Shown here piece after piece: positions 1 to 7,960 of a stretch of DNA of 21,953 nucleotides (within the stretch, counting starts at the first letter, position 1; each line of letters opens with the position of its first letter). Source of the DNA: a virus; the IMG/VR virus record IMGVR_UViG_3300042868_001875, positions 1 to 21,953 of that record. The stretch is one strand, 5' to 3'. Made by a program: the position numbers and the translations under genes. A model generated the notes under the pieces. The model was not told the DNA's origin and did not search any database. It saw only the letters and a list, made by a program, of their open reading frames with translations.

Positions 1-567
1 GTCTGAAGATGATATTGAATCTATTCCACGTTGATACAATGATGCCCAAGTTTGTAATCTTTCGTCATTCATCAAGTATGGTTCAGCTTCGCCTAATGCT
101 GCGTACAATAACAAGTCTGGGCAATTGGCCAAAAATGCATTTGATGAATTAGTTGAGCTTAAATATGTTGGTGATCCATAGTAAAGCATATGCAATGTGT
201 AAACACCATCTGGTACAGGTGCGAATTTAAATTCTGTTGCCAATACTGTGTACATTGTTGGAATACCAGACTCTGTTGTTCTAGCATTTCTAAAAAAGTT
301 ACTAGGAGTTTGATATTCAATTACACTTACTGGATTTGTTTCAATGTGTAAATCACGCATTGCAAGAAAGTCACTAGGCAATGCTACTGTACCATCACTT
401 GCAACTGTGTTTGTTGTAACATACTTTAGCATTTGACGTATACGAAGATCACGTCTTAATCTATTTTCTGCTAATGTAATAAAGTCTGGGATCTGTGTTG
501 TTAGATCATTGCGTGCTAAGTAATCAGCTACTGTAGACTTTAGTTCTGTATATGATGTAAATGCCAT
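1..567 (-). CDS. SU10-type head-tail adaptor protein (3' end cut by window edge)
   Basis: The frame opens at ATG 567 and stays open for 189 codons to the left edge, so the C-terminus is missing. The N-terminus (MAFTSYTELKSTVADYLARN) followed by IPDFITLAENRLRRDLR matches the pattern I know from phage adaptor proteins of the SU10/P22-gp4-like group, which sit under the portal and join head to tail. The later part has short beta-like stretches (LPSDFLAMRDL, FKFAPVPDG) and ends in LYAALGEAEPYL, also typical of that group. Its start overlaps the stop of the 102-aa gene by one base (TAATG), so the two are translationally coupled. Its place, last after capsid in the head operon, fits an adaptor. The family call is from motif recognition, not a search. 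Confidence 0.8.
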   Translation of the reverse strand, partial: MAFTSYTELKSTVADYLARNDLTTQIPDFITLAENRLRRDLRIRQMLKYVTTNTVASDGTVALPSDFLAMRDLHIETNPVSVIEYQTPSNFFRNARTTESGIPTMYTVLATEFKFAPVPDGVYTLHMLYYGSPTYLSSTNSSNAFLANCPDLLLYAALGEAEPYLMNDERLQTWASLYQRGIDSISSSD

Positions 568-875
568 TATACTGTGCCTTCTCGTGTGCGAAACACTTTG
601 TTATCTGGGTCATTAAGAAATCTTCTAAATGCTTTTTGGTCTATGACATGGAATCCACGCACAATACCTTTTTTGTTTAATTCGTCAAAGACAGTCATAG
701 GAATACTTGCTATCTTGTTGTCAAATATATCATCACCCCAACGAGTGTGTTTATCTGTATATTTACGTTGATTGTTATTGTCCTCAATAATATCTGTAAT
801 GTCTTGTCTAGTTTCAACAACTAAACCACTATCAGTATCATGAACAACGTTTGTTCTAAATGTTATAGGTTTCAT
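567..875 (-). CDS. Conserved phage protein of unknown function between capsid and adaptor
   Basis: A 102-aa protein starting at ATG 875, preceded by AAGGAAAAATGA on the coding strand, a reasonable ribosome site. The middle (KYTDKHTRWGDDIFDNKIAS) and the C-terminal part (GFHVIDQKAFRRFLNDPDNK, then FRTREG) look like a small soluble protein that recurs at this position in SU10-like and related podoviral head operons. Its role is not known to me. The position between major capsid and adaptor suggests a head-completion or tail-joining role, but that is inference. No transmembrane segment or nucleotide-binding motif is visible. It is coupled to the adaptor gene by a one-base overlap. Confidence 0.85.
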   Translation of the reverse strand: MKPITFRTNVVHDTDSGLVVETRQDITDIIEDNNNQRKYTDKHTRWGDDIFDNKIASIPMTVFDELNKKGIVRGFHVIDQKAFRRFLNDPDNKVFRTREGTV

Positions 876-949
876 TCATTTTTCCTTTGCCTGTGTTTTG
901 AGTGAAAACTATTTTGACAGACAAACATTAAAATACTATTAGGTAGAAG

Positions 950-973
950 AGGCCTACCACGAAAGATAGGCCT
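950..973 (-). terminator. Stem-loop after the major capsid gene (weak terminator or processing site)
   Basis: AGGCCTA at 950-956 pairs with TAGGCCT at 967-973, a perfect 7-bp stem with a 10-base loop. It lies 14 bases past the capsid stop codon. The sequence after it on the minus strand (TCTTCTACC) is pyrimidine-rich but not a clean U-run, so termination would be partial. A leaky terminator or 3'-end stabiliser after the capsid gene would raise capsid mRNA relative to downstream genes, as in many phages. That role is inferred. Confidence 0.5.
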
Positions 974-986
974 AATCTAATTACAA

Positions 987-1937
987 CTACTCTGCTAAGT
1001 CAGCAATAATTGCGTGAGCAGCTTGGTTCTTAACTTCTAATGTATATTCTACTAAAAGTTGAGTTACATCTGCGTCACCAGATTTAGCCAATTCATTTGT
1101 TTGGAATGGGCGTAAATATGCAACTGCTGCGTACTCTGGATCAAGAACAAATGCTTGTTCACCACTATCACCAGAATCTGCAGTCATAAATCTGTTAGGA
1201 ACAACAGATAATGTACCAAAGTCTGATAAGTAAATATCAGCTGCACCAATGATTGTAGTAGCTTTGTTGCTTGGAGCCATATAACGCTGAGCTGCAACAC
1301 CTGCAAATGCAGATACATTTACTTTTTGTGTTGGAGTTGTCATAAGAATGGTTGGAGTACCACCATTAGTATATGCAGATTTAACTGCTGTTTTTAACAT
1401 TGTTTCTGTGAATGCTGCGTCAGTACCAGATACACGAGCTGTAGTGCCAAGTGAACCAGCAGTACCGTTAGTGCCACCAACGTAGTTAGAATTTAACCAT
1501 GTTTGTAGACCACCAAGTGTACGAGCTGTAGTAGCATTACCAGCTGCTGCAACTGTGTTGCTTAAAAGTGCTTTTTCCATATCACGTTTAAGTTCAGCAG
1601 AAACTTTAGCTAATTGGTAAGCCTTTTCAGATTTACGACCAGCTTTGTTAATTGCTTCCATAGTACCAGAAATCTTAATTGTTTTTGAAGAGATCTGAGT
1701 TCTATTACCTACTCGTGTTGTTGGAGTTACTGTAATGTCAGAAGCTGCGTCACCTTCAACTACAGCGTTAGATGCTGCTGCTGCGAGTGAGTCAGTTTGC
1801 CATTCGTGATATGTTGCTGTTGCCTTTGTCTTACCAATAGAACTCATAAATGGAGTTTCTGTAGGTGAAATGTTATAAATAACATCTGACAAATCTTCTC
1901 TATTACCAATAGAGGTATAGGTTTGATACGTTGCCAT
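987..1937 (-). CDS. Major capsid protein, SU10-type (DUF5309 family)
   Basis: A 316-aa protein that forms the icosahedral shell. The N-terminus (MATYQTYTSIGNREDLSDVI, then SPTETPFMSSIG) carries the N-arm signature common to SU10-type HK97-fold major capsid proteins (the DUF5309/SU10_MCP group): 'NREDL..VI..ISP.ETPF.S..GK'. The central part holds an Ala/Gly/Thr-rich insertion around residues 145-170 and the P-domain-like segment KVNVSAFAGVAAQRYMA. The end (YTLEVKNQAAHAIIADLAE) is a typical capsid C-terminus. The length is normal for the family. The ATG at 1937 has AAGGA six bases upstream. It follows the scaffold gene directly, the usual order, and is followed by a stem-loop. Assembly would use the scaffold encoded just upstream. 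Confidence 0.93.
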   Translation of the reverse strand: MATYQTYTSIGNREDLSDVIYNISPTETPFMSSIGKTKATATYHEWQTDSLAAAASNAVVEGDAASDITVTPTTRVGNRTQISSKTIKISGTMEAINKAGRKSEKAYQLAKVSAELKRDMEKALLSNTVAAAGNATTARTLGGLQTWLNSNYVGGTNGTAGSLGTTARVSGTDAAFTETMLKTAVKSAYTNGGTPTILMTTPTQKVNVSAFAGVAAQRYMAPSNKATTIIGAADIYLSDFGTLSVVPNRFMTADSGDSGEQAFVLDPEYAAVAYLRPFQTNELAKSGDADVTQLLVEYTLEVKNQAAHAIIADLAE

Positions 1938-1946
1938 GATTTTTCC

Positions 1947-2945
1947 TTAGATTAAATTTTCAAATAGAGCTGCAGCATCTCTGACTTTGCCAGAGCTACG
2001 CAACTGCTGTGATTGTTTCTTTACAGTTTCGCTATTACTTGCTTTAGTTTGTGCAGTACCAGATTTCAACATCTTTGGTGCGTCAGCAATCTTCTTTGTT
2101 AAGGCTGGTTTTGACTTTTGCAATTTGTCATACATCATTGCCTTATGCAATGTAACAACGTGCCTAGAATCATAGACAGAAGATAACTCTTCCTCTGAGA
2201 ATCCTAAGGCTTTGCCATAAGTACGAATCTCTTTTCTGAGGTTTTCGCCTTTGGTTGGATCTGAAAACTCTGGTAGGACTTGTGCTAGTTTAGATGCTTC
2301 CTGTGCAACTCTGTCAGACATGGCACGAGCTTGTTCAGATTGTTGCACTTGTGCAATTCTGTACTGCTCTGCTCTTATAGCTTGGAGTTGTTCTTTCCTT
2401 TCAGAAAGTTCAGCAACTTTAACTGCATAGCCTATAGGGTCGTTTTCCTTAAGAAGATTTAAATCCTCTTGTGGTGACTGAGCTACGATAAATTCCTCAA
2501 TAGCTTGTAAGCGTTGAGCATATGTATCACGAGCATACTTTGCTTCTTCAATAGCTTGACGTTCAGCTTCAACAGCCTTGCGTTGTTCTGCTACTTCAGT
2601 AGTCTTTTTAGTGTAATCAGCACCAAGTTGATAACCTTTAACTAATTCATCAAGGGTGACCTCCTTTTCTTCGCCAGCAGCTTTTACCTTGTAGCGAGGT
2701 TGTTCCTCTTCTTCAGTTTCAGTTTCTTCTTGTTCTTCAGAATCATCTTCAGCTTCAACTTCTTCAGTTTCTTCTGCTTGTGGCTCTGCTTCTTGAGCCT
2801 CTGCTTCTACTTGTTCTTGAACTTCACCATCTGATTGCTCCTTAGAGTTCGCTGGTGTATTCATTAAACCTTCAAATGCATTGGCTGCTGTACTTACTGT
2901 AAGCTCGCCATTCCCATCTTCTGGGGTCATGGTAGTTTCACTCAT
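1947..2945 (-). CDS. Capsid scaffolding protein
   Basis: A 332-aa very acidic protein located between portal and capsid, the standard place for the scaffold that guides procapsid assembly and is later expelled. Residues about 35-85 are almost wholly Glu/Asp/Ala/Gln. This is followed by RYKVKAAGEEKEVTLDELVK (a motif frequent in podoviral scaffolds), then a long helical, coiled-coil-prone region (residues about 110-270) rich in Glu, Gln, Ala and Arg. The C-terminus is basic and helical (KVRDAAALFENLI), the kind of tail that binds coat protein in P22. The start at ATG 2945 has AGGAAAATTAA upstream. Sequence identity among scaffolds is low, so the call rests on composition, position and the VTLDELVKGYQLGADYTKKT segment. 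Confidence 0.85.
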   Translation of the reverse strand: MSETTMTPEDGNGELTVSTAANAFEGLMNTPANSKEQSDGEVQEQVEAEAQEAEPQAEETEEVEAEDDSEEQEETETEEEEQPRYKVKAAGEEKEVTLDELVKGYQLGADYTKKTTEVAEQRKAVEAERQAIEEAKYARDTYAQRLQAIEEFIVAQSPQEDLNLLKENDPIGYAVKVAELSERKEQLQAIRAEQYRIAQVQQSEQARAMSDRVAQEASKLAQVLPEFSDPTKGENLRKEIRTYGKALGFSEEELSSVYDSRHVVTLHKAMMYDKLQKSKPALTKKIADAPKMLKSGTAQTKASNSETVKKQSQQLRSSGKVRDAAALFENLI

Positions 2946-2994
2946 TTAATTTTCCTATATATCCACTAGGGGTGGTTACCCATTTTAGAAATCT

Positions 2995-3228
2995 CTAAAA
3001 TATCTTCCATGCTTTACTTTTAATTTCGCTAGTCTTAGCGATTGATTCAAAGTGAGCCATGAGTTCGTTATAGCAAGAGATGCGTTGATATGCTTGTTCT
3101 CTTACGTCTGTTTGTTCTGGATTAGAGTAAACGATGCGTTGCATTTGGTTGTCCACTAATTCCTTGACTGCATCTTGAAAATGCACGTCATTTAAAATAT
3201 TTGCAATGGCCTGTGATTTATCAGACAT
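2995..3228 (-). CDS. Small protein of unknown function between portal and scaffold
   Basis: A 77-aa, mostly helical protein, starting at ATG 3228 and overlapping the end of the portal gene by eight bases, so it is probably translated by coupling. Visible pieces are ILNDVHFQDAVKELVDNQ and REQAYQRISCYNELMAHFES. Small proteins with a similar 'RE.AY..I.....L...' helix recur after the portal gene in podoviral head operons, but I do not know their role. It contains no zinc-binding pairs, membrane segment or enzyme motif. The short gap that follows (2946-2994) contains only the ribosome site of the scaffold gene and a small CCAC/GTGG hairpin. Confidence 0.8.
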   Translation of the reverse strand: MSDKSQAIANILNDVHFQDAVKELVDNQMQRIVYSNPEQTDVREQAYQRISCYNELMAHFESIAKTSEIKSKAWKIF

Positions 3229-5314
3229 TCATACTACCTTTTGCAATGTCATTGATCTTAGTAATAGAGTCCATTACTGTTTTAGTTTGATTGTTCTTAG
3301 CTGTTTCAGTCATGTTAGCTGCATCTAGTTTAAGTTGCATTTCTTTCAACGCTAACTCAGCTGTCTGTACAAGTTCTTTTTGTTGTAATTCTAAAGACTT
3401 GCGTTGATTCTCTAGTTGCATTTGTTCACGATCTAATTGTAGCTTAGCAGCTTCTGTTTGTGCTCTTAGTTGAGCTTTCTCACGTTCTACCTGAGCTAAT
3501 ATTTCAGCTGCTTGTGTATTAGGATCAGCCTTTTGTTGTGATGCTTGTTGTATAACTTGTTGTTCAATCTCTGGAGTAATCTCATTCATGAATGCTGTAG
3601 CATCTTTGAATCCAGCCATGTGTACAAACTTAGCTAATGTATCTCTATATTGTTTAATTGAGATGAGTGGATTGTTTACACCATAAGCCTGTAAGATTTG
3701 TTCTTGCTTACCTAAGATCATTTGCATAGTAGCAAGTTGTTCTTGACGTGAGCCAGTACCTAAACCTACGTTGATAGTGACATTGTATTCTGTATCCCAT
3801 TCACGAGGATCAAAAGGAACAAACTTACCATTAATACGAAGCGTTCTTACTGTATCTTGATACTTGCATAGTAATTGTAAGATACCTTTGAATAGTGATT
3901 TAACACCTGTTTCTGCAAATATACGAGCAATCAATTCTAACTTACCATAAGATGCATTAGACATTGTAGCTACTGCTGCAGCTGTAACGTTTTGCAATAC
4001 ATCTGGACTTAAACCTTGTTGAGCATCGCTAACACCTGTACGTTTAGCTTGAACTCCATCTAAATACTCTAGCATTGGGAATGATTGTGCAGCACTTGAC
4101 TGTACTGTCAATGGTACGATTGCACCTGCATTCTTAACACGAATCACACCACCTGCTGTAGATGTTAATAAGTCATCTAAGTTTACTTGGCCTTCAACTG
4201 CAGCAATGCGTGAGTTGTTAGTTAAGTATAAGTTATCTAACATCTGACGAGTGACAGTAGACTTAATTAATTGAATATCTAATGTACGATCAGCTAATGA
4301 TTGGCCATAGAATTTATGTGGAATTGGTATTGGGCAGATAGAATGAAATGGTACATAATCGCACTCCATATCTTCTAGGATCTCATTAGATGCATATACA
4401 ATTCTTCTTAGTTCTGCAATGCCATCTTCGTTGTAATCTACTTTAATGAAACATTCATACACTTCTACTAATTCCATAGAAATATCTTGAGTGCCCATGC
4501 TGTTAGGTTGTTCACCACGAGAGTAACGAGCAATTCTTTCTGGGCTAAATTCTAATGTATCGCCAGATTCTAATGACTCTACCATGTCTTTATCAAAACC
4601 CATCGCCACTAGCTCAGAACGAGTAAGCATCCTACGATGTGCTACGAATGGTGAATCTTGAATTGTTTTAGCACGCTTAGATATTAAGAACTCTTCTGGA
4701 GGAACATTTTCTACAATGATCTTACCTTTGTTCTTGCTGCGTTTTAATGTAACGTTGTTTGATTTACTGTATGTTGTTTGGCCAGTCATCTCATCAATAG
4801 ATGATTCTTCAATGATTTCTTGAGATGCTAGTTCTATCTCTGGATCTTGCATGAGCATCATTAGCTCATCATCTGATAGGCCTTCATACTTTTCTTTAGT
4901 AACATCTGTATCATCATTCCAGTAAGCCTTAACTACACCAGTCTTTTGTAGTAACGCATCTTTGAACCAGTTATGAAGTATTAAGAAGCCATCGTTATCT
5001 TTATAGAATACATGATTAACTAATTGTGTGGCCTGCTCAGCATTTTGTTCGTCACCTTCTTTAGCTGGTGCAAACTCAACTACGTTATCACTAGAAGTAA
5101 ATACACGAATGAGTTGTGGTAATGCACCATCAACTGCTTCAGCAACTTCACCTGTAACGATTGTAGACTTACCCTCAACTTCATTACCATATGGCTCACG
5201 AAGATAATACTCAAGGGCTTGTTGACGTTCATCTGTAGTATCTGTTTCTAGATAACCTAATGAGTCATCTATCTCAGCCTCAATAATCGTCTTTAATTTG
5301 TTAATATCAATCAT
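3221..5314 (-). CDS. Portal protein, SU10/P22-like
   Basis: A 697-aa protein that forms the dodecameric DNA-entry ring at one capsid vertex. It follows the large terminase directly and has the portal hallmarks: an N-terminal helical region (LGYLETDTTDERQQALEYYL, then GRSTIVTGEVAEAVDGALPQ-like text at residues about 47-67), the FTSSDNVVEFAPAKEGDEQN segment, a long central stem region containing GQSLADRTLDIQLIKSTVTR, and the VSDAQQGLSPDVLQNVTAAA motif near residue 430, which is highly typical of this family. The last 120 residues are a long Gln/Glu/Lys/Ala coiled coil, comparable to the barrel of P22 portal. The length suits the group. The start ATG 5314 lies next to the terminase stop, with no gap. 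Confidence 0.93.
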   Translation of the reverse strand: MIDINKLKTIIEAEIDDSLGYLETDTTDERQQALEYYLREPYGNEVEGKSTIVTGEVAEAVDGALPQLIRVFTSSDNVVEFAPAKEGDEQNAEQATQLVNHVFYKDNDGFLILHNWFKDALLQKTGVVKAYWNDDTDVTKEKYEGLSDDELMMLMQDPEIELASQEIIEESSIDEMTGQTTYSKSNNVTLKRSKNKGKIIVENVPPEEFLISKRAKTIQDSPFVAHRRMLTRSELVAMGFDKDMVESLESGDTLEFSPERIARYSRGEQPNSMGTQDISMELVEVYECFIKVDYNEDGIAELRRIVYASNEILEDMECDYVPFHSICPIPIPHKFYGQSLADRTLDIQLIKSTVTRQMLDNLYLTNNSRIAAVEGQVNLDDLLTSTAGGVIRVKNAGAIVPLTVQSSAAQSFPMLEYLDGVQAKRTGVSDAQQGLSPDVLQNVTAAAVATMSNASYGKLELIARIFAETGVKSLFKGILQLLCKYQDTVRTLRINGKFVPFDPREWDTEYNVTINVGLGTGSRQEQLATMQMILGKQEQILQAYGVNNPLISIKQYRDTLAKFVHMAGFKDATAFMNEITPEIEQQVIQQASQQKADPNTQAAEILAQVEREKAQLRAQTEAAKLQLDREQMQLENQRKSLELQQKELVQTAELALKEMQLKLDAANMTETAKNNQTKTVMDSITKINDIAKGSMNV

Positions 5315-6607
5315 CTATACAATCCATTTATTATTAATGTTGAGAGGTTGACCCCAATCAGAGCCACTTTCATCTAAGCCTACCGCTAAATATCTAAATG
5401 CGTCAGCAGCATGAGAGCACCAATCATGTAGTGGTGTATCAAAGAATACGTTACGCTTCTCATCATATGTTCTACGATAGTTTCGTAATGCATCTATACC
5501 TTGCTTAACGTCTTTATCAAACCAGCATCTAGGAAGTAACCTGCGTACTGCTTGAATTCCATCTGCAACTGGTAGTTTCTTTACTACTGTAATCTCTAGT
5601 CCTGCATCTTGTAACATCTCTTTACGAGATTTACCTGTACCTAATTCTCTTACCTCTACATCATGAGGTAACAACTGTACAGCATCAATCCAACCATTAT
5701 CACGCAACCAAGCAACATAAGTATCCAATCCTTGTCCATGATTTTCATAGAAATCTACAAGTCTTATTTCCTTACCTACTACTTGTGCTACCCAAATTGC
5801 TGTGCTATCTGATATACCTAAGTCCCATGCACAATATGTCTTTGCTAGTTCTTCTCTAGGTATAGATGTTATCTTATTATTCTTTTCTAAATCATTAATG
5901 ATCTGGCCATAGTATGAGCCTTCTACTGCTGCATTAAATGAGCATTCAAACTCTTGGTTATACTTATCCTCACCCATCTCATTTTTAGCTGAGGCTAATT
6001 CATTTGCATCTAGTAACTGTGTTTGTGATGCCTTAAACTCTAATAGCTTCCATTGATCGTCACCTTTGTCAGCACGATCTCTTAAATCTTTAAAGTGATT
6101 ATTGCCTTTAGGTGTACCAATAAACATTGCCCAACCTAAACGATCAGATAATGCTGGTCGTACAACTTCACTAAATATAATTGGATTAATATCACCAATC
6201 TCATCAATCACTACACCGTCTAAATAGATACCTCGTAATGCGTCAGGATTATCTGCACCGTATAATGAAATACGTCTGCCCATGAAATCAACTCTTAACT
6301 CTGCTATGTTAGCAATAGCACCTAGTGGCCTTGTATAGTTAAGTAAGTAATCCCATGCAATACGTTTACATTGTGAGTACGTTGGAGCAATGTATGCAAA
6401 TCTTGGATTAGGTTTATCACACAGTAGTGATGAATGTATCAACTGGTTTATGGCTGATACCGTCTTGCCCATACGTCTATGAGCTACCACTACTGTGAAC
6501 CTGTTGTCCTTCACCATTTGGTGAATCAACTTCTGTGGATTACGAGGTGTATAATCAGTAGATACTACATCCTCTTCATCATCTATAATTTCAATCTCTT
6601 CAGACAT
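5315..6607 (-). CDS. terL: Terminase large subunit (ATPase and nuclease)
   Basis: A 430-aa DNA-packaging motor that pumps and cuts the phage genome at the portal. The N-terminal ATPase has Walker A at residues 42-49 (AHRRMGKT), Walker B near 132-136 (VVIDE, with catalytic Glu136), and the coupling motif IGTPKG at 163-168. The C-terminal RNase H-fold nuclease shows acidic residues in the expected places: D262 in AWDLGISDST, D316 in LLPHDVEVRE, and D402 in the terminal HDWCSHAADAFRY segment. Both halves look intact. It overlaps the end of the small-subunit candidate by eight bases. 'Portal next, small subunit before' is the normal packaging-module order. Confidence 0.95.
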   Translation of the reverse strand: MSEEIEIIDDEEDVVSTDYTPRNPQKLIHQMVKDNRFTVVVAHRRMGKTVSAINQLIHSSLLCDKPNPRFAYIAPTYSQCKRIAWDYLLNYTRPLGAIANIAELRVDFMGRRISLYGADNPDALRGIYLDGVVIDEIGDINPIIFSEVVRPALSDRLGWAMFIGTPKGNNHFKDLRDRADKGDDQWKLLEFKASQTQLLDANELASAKNEMGEDKYNQEFECSFNAAVEGSYYGQIINDLEKNNKITSIPREELAKTYCAWDLGISDSTAIWVAQVVGKEIRLVDFYENHGQGLDTYVAWLRDNGWIDAVQLLPHDVEVRELGTGKSRKEMLQDAGLEITVVKKLPVADGIQAVRRLLPRCWFDKDVKQGIDALRNYRRTYDEKRNVFFDTPLHDWCSHAADAFRYLAVGLDESGSDWGQPLNINNKWIV

Positions 6608-6842
6608 CTATACCTGTTATCACTTTAATGGATACTGGCTGATCAGCATCGCCTGTAATCTCAGTAGAAGATAAATCTGGTAGACTCTTCTTCAATAATA
6701 GCTCAATTGCTTTCATTCTTGTTGCTGAAATCTCATTTTCAGTCAAGCCAAGTGCATGATTTTGAAGAACATTTACGAGCTGACTAGTTTGAATCTTAGT
6801 CCTTACTTCGTCTTGATGTCTTTTGCGTAGTCTTTCTGCCAT
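6600..6842 (-). CDS. Terminase small subunit-like DNA-recognition protein
   Basis: An 80-aa protein encoded immediately before, and overlapping, the large terminase gene. It reads as a helical protein (ERLRKRHQDEVRTKIQTSQL, NHALGLTENEISATRMKAIE, LLLKKSLPDLSSTEITGD). The segment 'T..RMKAIELLLKK.LPDLS..EI.GD' is what I know from short small-terminase-like proteins of podoviruses. Small subunits bind the packaging site and recruit the large subunit. It is shorter than most full small subunits and has no obvious N-terminal helix-turn-helix, so it may be only the oligomerisation part, or another packaging accessory. Position is the strongest support. Confidence 0.7.
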   Translation of the reverse strand: MAERLRKRHQDEVRTKIQTSQLVNVLQNHALGLTENEISATRMKAIELLLKKSLPDLSSTEITGDADQPVSIKVITGIDV

Positions 6843-6886
6843 GATTGTAACTCCATTACTGGGTCATTACCTTAGTTGTTAATTAA

Positions 6887-7138
6887 TTACCACTTTACCT
6901 TGTTAGCCCAGTAAGCCGCACTCATCTTACCTTTAGCTATATTATCAGAATGTCTTGCCTTAAATGACTTAGATCTTGCTGTATTTGTTTTATCACCACT
7001 AACACCTTGCTGGCCAAAGCGAATAAGTTTTTCTTTGTCACCTACCTTTGCCAGTACTGCATGGCTTTTAGTGGGATGGTTTGGAGTTCTCTTAGGTTTA
7101 TTAACACCAGAGAATGTTTCTTTACCCTTCTTAATCAT
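6887..7138 (-). CDS. Small basic conserved phage protein next to terminase
   Basis: An 83-aa, strongly basic protein, starting at ATG 7138, which overlaps the stop of the 54-aa gene as ATGA. It begins MIKKGKETFSGVNKPKRTPN and continues HPTKSHAVLAKVG, then LIRFGQQGVSG, and ends KGKMSAAYWANKVKW. I recognise this layout ('GVNKPKRTPNHPTKSHAV', 'IRFGQQGV.G', 'SAAYWANKVKW') as a widespread phage protein of unknown function often encoded beside terminase or portal genes. The high Lys/Arg content suggests nucleic-acid binding, perhaps in packaging, but that is inference. There are no zinc-binding pairs or membrane segments. Confidence 0.85.
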   Translation of the reverse strand: MIKKGKETFSGVNKPKRTPNHPTKSHAVLAKVGDKEKLIRFGQQGVSGDKTNTARSKSFKARHSDNIAKGKMSAAYWANKVKW

Positions 7139-7299
7139 TTTTTCTTCTTAGCTGTCTTTCCGTATTCTTTCATTTTTTCTTTCTTAGATTCTTTTTTCTC
7201 GTGCATCTTCATACCTTTTGCACTAGCGTAAGTTTCTGCAGATTTTTTACCTTTTTCCGTATAAGGAAATTTCTTTTTTCCAACCATTGGCATGATCAT
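7135..7299 (-). CDS. Lysine-rich 54-aa peptide of unknown function
   Basis: A 54-aa reading frame from ATG 7299 (alternatives at 7293 and 7287). It begins MIMPMVGKKKFPYTEKGKKS, has AETYASAKGMKMHEKKESKK in the middle and ends in a run of lysines. About two fifths of its residues are Lys. It is coupled at both ends by ATGA overlaps: its start overlaps the stop of the 50-aa gene, and its stop overlaps the start of the 83-aa gene. That tight packing is good evidence that it is translated. The 'KKFPYT.KG...A..YA' motif recurs in short basic phage proteins. A DNA-binding role is possible but unproven. Confidence 0.75.
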   Translation of the reverse strand: MIMPMVGKKKFPYTEKGKKSAETYASAKGMKMHEKKESKKEKMKEYGKTAKKKK

Positions 7300-7448
7300 T
7301 TACCTTTCTTAGCTGTTTTTGCTGCTTGTTTAAATTGTTTTGCTGTTGGTGCATTCTTGCTGCCAACCTTGTTCATCTTTTCGTCTGAACCTGCTTTAAT
7401 TCTTGCACGCTTAGCATGAATGTTAGCATATAATCCTTGTTTAGCCAT
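7296..7448 (-). CDS. Basic 50-aa conserved phage peptide
   Basis: A 50-aa frame from ATG 7448. It begins MAKQGLYANIHAKRARIKAG, followed by SDEKMNKVGSKNAPTAKQF and a Lys-rich end. The 'GLYANI+AKR.RI.AGS.E+M...G..GAPTA..F' arrangement is a recurring small phage protein of unknown function. The start overlaps the stop of the 109-aa gene (TAATG) and its stop overlaps the start of the 54-aa gene (ATGA), so the frame is almost certainly used. No enzyme motif, zinc site or membrane segment is visible. Its membership in a run of short basic proteins next to the packaging genes suggests a DNA-related or virion-internal role. Confidence 0.8.
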   Translation of the reverse strand: MAKQGLYANIHAKRARIKAGSDEKMNKVGSKNAPTAKQFKQAAKTAKKGK

Positions 7449-7777
7449 TATCTGCCTAGCATTCTTAGTAATGAATTTAAATCCAACCCTCTTGGAAGCA
7501 TTTGGTTTTGTATTGGCATAGTATTTTGCATAGACATACCACCAGCATAAGGAGGAATGTTTTGCATAGTATTAGCTTGTGGATTATATCCTCTTAGAAA
7601 GTCTACATCTGAAGGTGTGCCTTGTGTGTAAACATCACCCATTTGTCTTAACCTTGACATTTCATCCATCTGAGCTTTCATTTGTGCAAACTTTAATGCA
7701 GCTAATTCAGCTTCAGTCATAGTACCTGTAGGTGATTTACTGTTAGAGCCGCCTAATAATCCTGCTAATCTATCCAT
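7448..7777 (-). CDS. Gln/Met/Asn-rich protein of unknown function
   Basis: A 109-aa protein with a ribosome site AAGGA six bases before ATG 7777. The first half is helical and charged (MTEAELAALKFAQMKAQMDE, then MSRLRQMGDVY). The second half is low-complexity, rich in Asn, Gln, Met, Pro and Gly (NPQANTMQNIPPYAGGMSMQ), and ends in a short helix (RGLDLNSLLRMLGR). I do not recognise a family. Such half-ordered Gln/Met-rich proteins in late operons are sometimes virion components. Coupled downstream to the 50-aa basic gene. Confidence 0.75.
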   Translation of the reverse strand: MDRLAGLLGGSNSKSPTGTMTEAELAALKFAQMKAQMDEMSRLRQMGDVYTQGTPSDVDFLRGYNPQANTMQNIPPYAGGMSMQNTMPIQNQMLPRGLDLNSLLRMLGR

Positions 7778-7786
7778 GATGTGTCC

Positions 7787-7960
7787 TTATTTTTTCTTTT
7801 TCTTGCTCATGCCTGCTTCGCTTAAAGCGATTGCAATACCTTGAGCTTTAGATTTAACTACCTTGCCACCCTTACCAGAGTGCAATGTACCAGCTTTATA
7901 CTCACCCATTACTTTTGCTACCTTTTTTAACTTCCCAGCTTTTGATGTGGGTTTCTTCAT
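7787..7960 (-). CDS. DUF6496-like small basic protein
   Basis: A 57-aa frame from ATG 7960, which has AAGGA six bases upstream. The C-terminal core 'VMGEYKAGTLHSGKGGKVVK' followed by SKAQGIAIALSEAG is the signature of the DUF6496 group ('M..+K.G.L.SG.GKKV..R.QAIAIALSEA'), short basic proteins of unknown function found in many phages. The N-terminus is Lys-rich and the end is a lysine run. It overlaps the 3' part of the zinc-ribbon gene by 59 bases in another frame. A later start at ATG 7909 would cut the overlap to eight bases, but lacks a good ribosome site. Confidence 0.8.
   Translation of the reverse strand: MKKPTSKAGKLKKVAKVMGEYKAGTLHSGKGGKVVKSKAQGIAIALSEAGMSKKKKK

Noticed and set aside
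574-771. Rightward 65-codon frame
   Set aside because: It is antisense to the 102-aa gene coupled to the adaptor; no ribosome site or protein-like pattern.
950-973. Palindromic AGGCCT pair as an integration (att) or recombination site
   Set aside because: There is no integrase in the window, and its position directly after the capsid gene fits a transcript-end stem-loop better.
1987-2175. Rightward 62-codon frame
   Set aside because: Antisense to the scaffold gene, Cys/Phe-rich, no ribosome site.
7007-7419. Two overlapping rightward frames with hydrophobic Phe/Leu/Cys-rich translations that could pass for membrane proteins
   Set aside because: They are the complements of Lys-rich leftward genes (AAA/AAG read as TTT/CTT), which explains the apparent hydrophobicity. 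No ribosome sites are seen.
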